From the NCBI GenBank assembly GCA_049242885.1, contig JBMLOQ010000061.1, forward strand, positions 1-32,316: a stretch of DNA of 32,316 nt, written 5' to 3'. Shown in pieces: positions 32,259 through 32,316 of this stretch. The stretch's first letter is position 1. Each line of letters starts with the position of its first letter. The notes under the pieces were generated by a model. It did not search any database, was not told where the DNA came from, and saw only the letters and a program-made list of their open reading frames with translations. This DNA is from CAIVPM01 sp049242885 (GTDB taxonomy: Bacteria; Bacteroidota; Bacteroidia; Chitinophagales; Chitinophagaceae). The position numbers and the translations under genes are program-made.

Positions 32259-32316
32259 TTATCTTCCAAACATTTCATCATCTTTATCAATTCTTGTTTG
32301 GTCTTCTAATGGATAT
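32259..32316 (-). CDS. nuoC: NADH-quinone oxidoreductase subunit C, 3' end only
   Basis: The last 18 codons and stop of nuoC, cut by the right edge. The translation YPLEDQTRIDKDDEMFGR then TAA (32259-32261) is the typical end of Bacteroidota NuoC (a D-K-D-E-M-F-G-R tail). Together with its position before nuoD this makes the identity likely despite the short length. Too short to appear as a normal open reading frame. Confidence 0.75.
   Translation of the reverse strand, partial: YPLEDQTRIDKDDEMFGR

Noticed and set aside
1..32316. CRISPR array, prophage, insertion sequence or defence system
   Set aside because: No regularly spaced direct repeats, transposase, integrase, nuclease-helicase or toxin-antitoxin pair was seen. 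The only repeated DNA is the nuo-spacer element.

Overview
The window looks like a chromosomal stretch of a low-GC Bacteroidota genome, probably order Chitinophagales (Chitinophagaceae-like). Reasons: many upstream regions carry the Bacteroidota -7 box TAnnTTTG and lack Shine-Dalgarno sequences. Several families are typical of that phylum: a GH92 mannosidase, an HscA that starts MAKIAINIATGSLQ, DUF4286, a 36-residue ribosomal protein THX, an unusually long QueA, GxxExxY and four-helix-bundle proteins, and a short NuoG. The order-level placement is inference. I saw no tRNA, rRNA, CRISPR array, transposase or phage gene.

Left part (1-16400) is ordinary housekeeping, mostly in short transcription units. 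In order: secreted GH92 alpha-mannosidase (+), Fe-S chaperone HscA (+), MBL-fold/double-rhodanese sulfur-transfer protein (+), a small membrane protein (-), a YhhN-family membrane protein (+), lipoprotein L,D-transpeptidase and RsmE (-, overlapping by 4 bp), TruB (+), a small outer-membrane-barrel-like protein (+), ribosomal protein L25 (-), MgtE Mg2+ transporter (+), O6-alkylguanine-DNA alkyltransferase with a GTG start (-), then MarC, QueA and DUF4286 (+), the DNA-binding protein HU (+) and ribosomal protein THX (+). THX is only 36 codons long and easily missed. Several convergent pairs share bidirectional hairpin terminators.

Right part (16400-32316) is one minus-strand array read from right to left. 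It holds the complex I genes nuoC (only the last 18 codons are inside the window), nuoD, E, F, G, H, I, J, K, L, M and N. A Wzz-like chain-length protein and an O-antigen-ligase-like protein follow directly, about 30 bp after nuoN. NuoE, F and G form the NADH-oxidising input module; NuoD, C and I link it to the quinone site; NuoH, J, K, L, M and N form the membrane proton-pumping arm. nuoA and nuoB are not in the window and may lie beyond the right edge.

The most unusual feature is that this operon is interrupted by three genes unrelated to complex I: a four-helix-bundle (23S-IVS type) gene between nuoC and nuoD, a secreted NTF2/DUF4440-like gene between nuoE and nuoF, and a GxxExxY gene between nuoF and nuoG. 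The spacers nuoF/GxxExxY, GxxExxY/nuoG and nuoK/nuoL are built from one family of roughly 76-92 bp repeats. Two of these are clear inverted repeats ending in TTTCACACAAAG, and in each spacer the distal end covers the stop codon of the upstream gene. The GxxExxY gene therefore sits between 33-bp direct repeats (31/33 identical), which suggests a small cassette. I did not find an obvious new defence or biosynthetic system; the repeat-bounded GxxExxY cassette is the best candidate for something undescribed.
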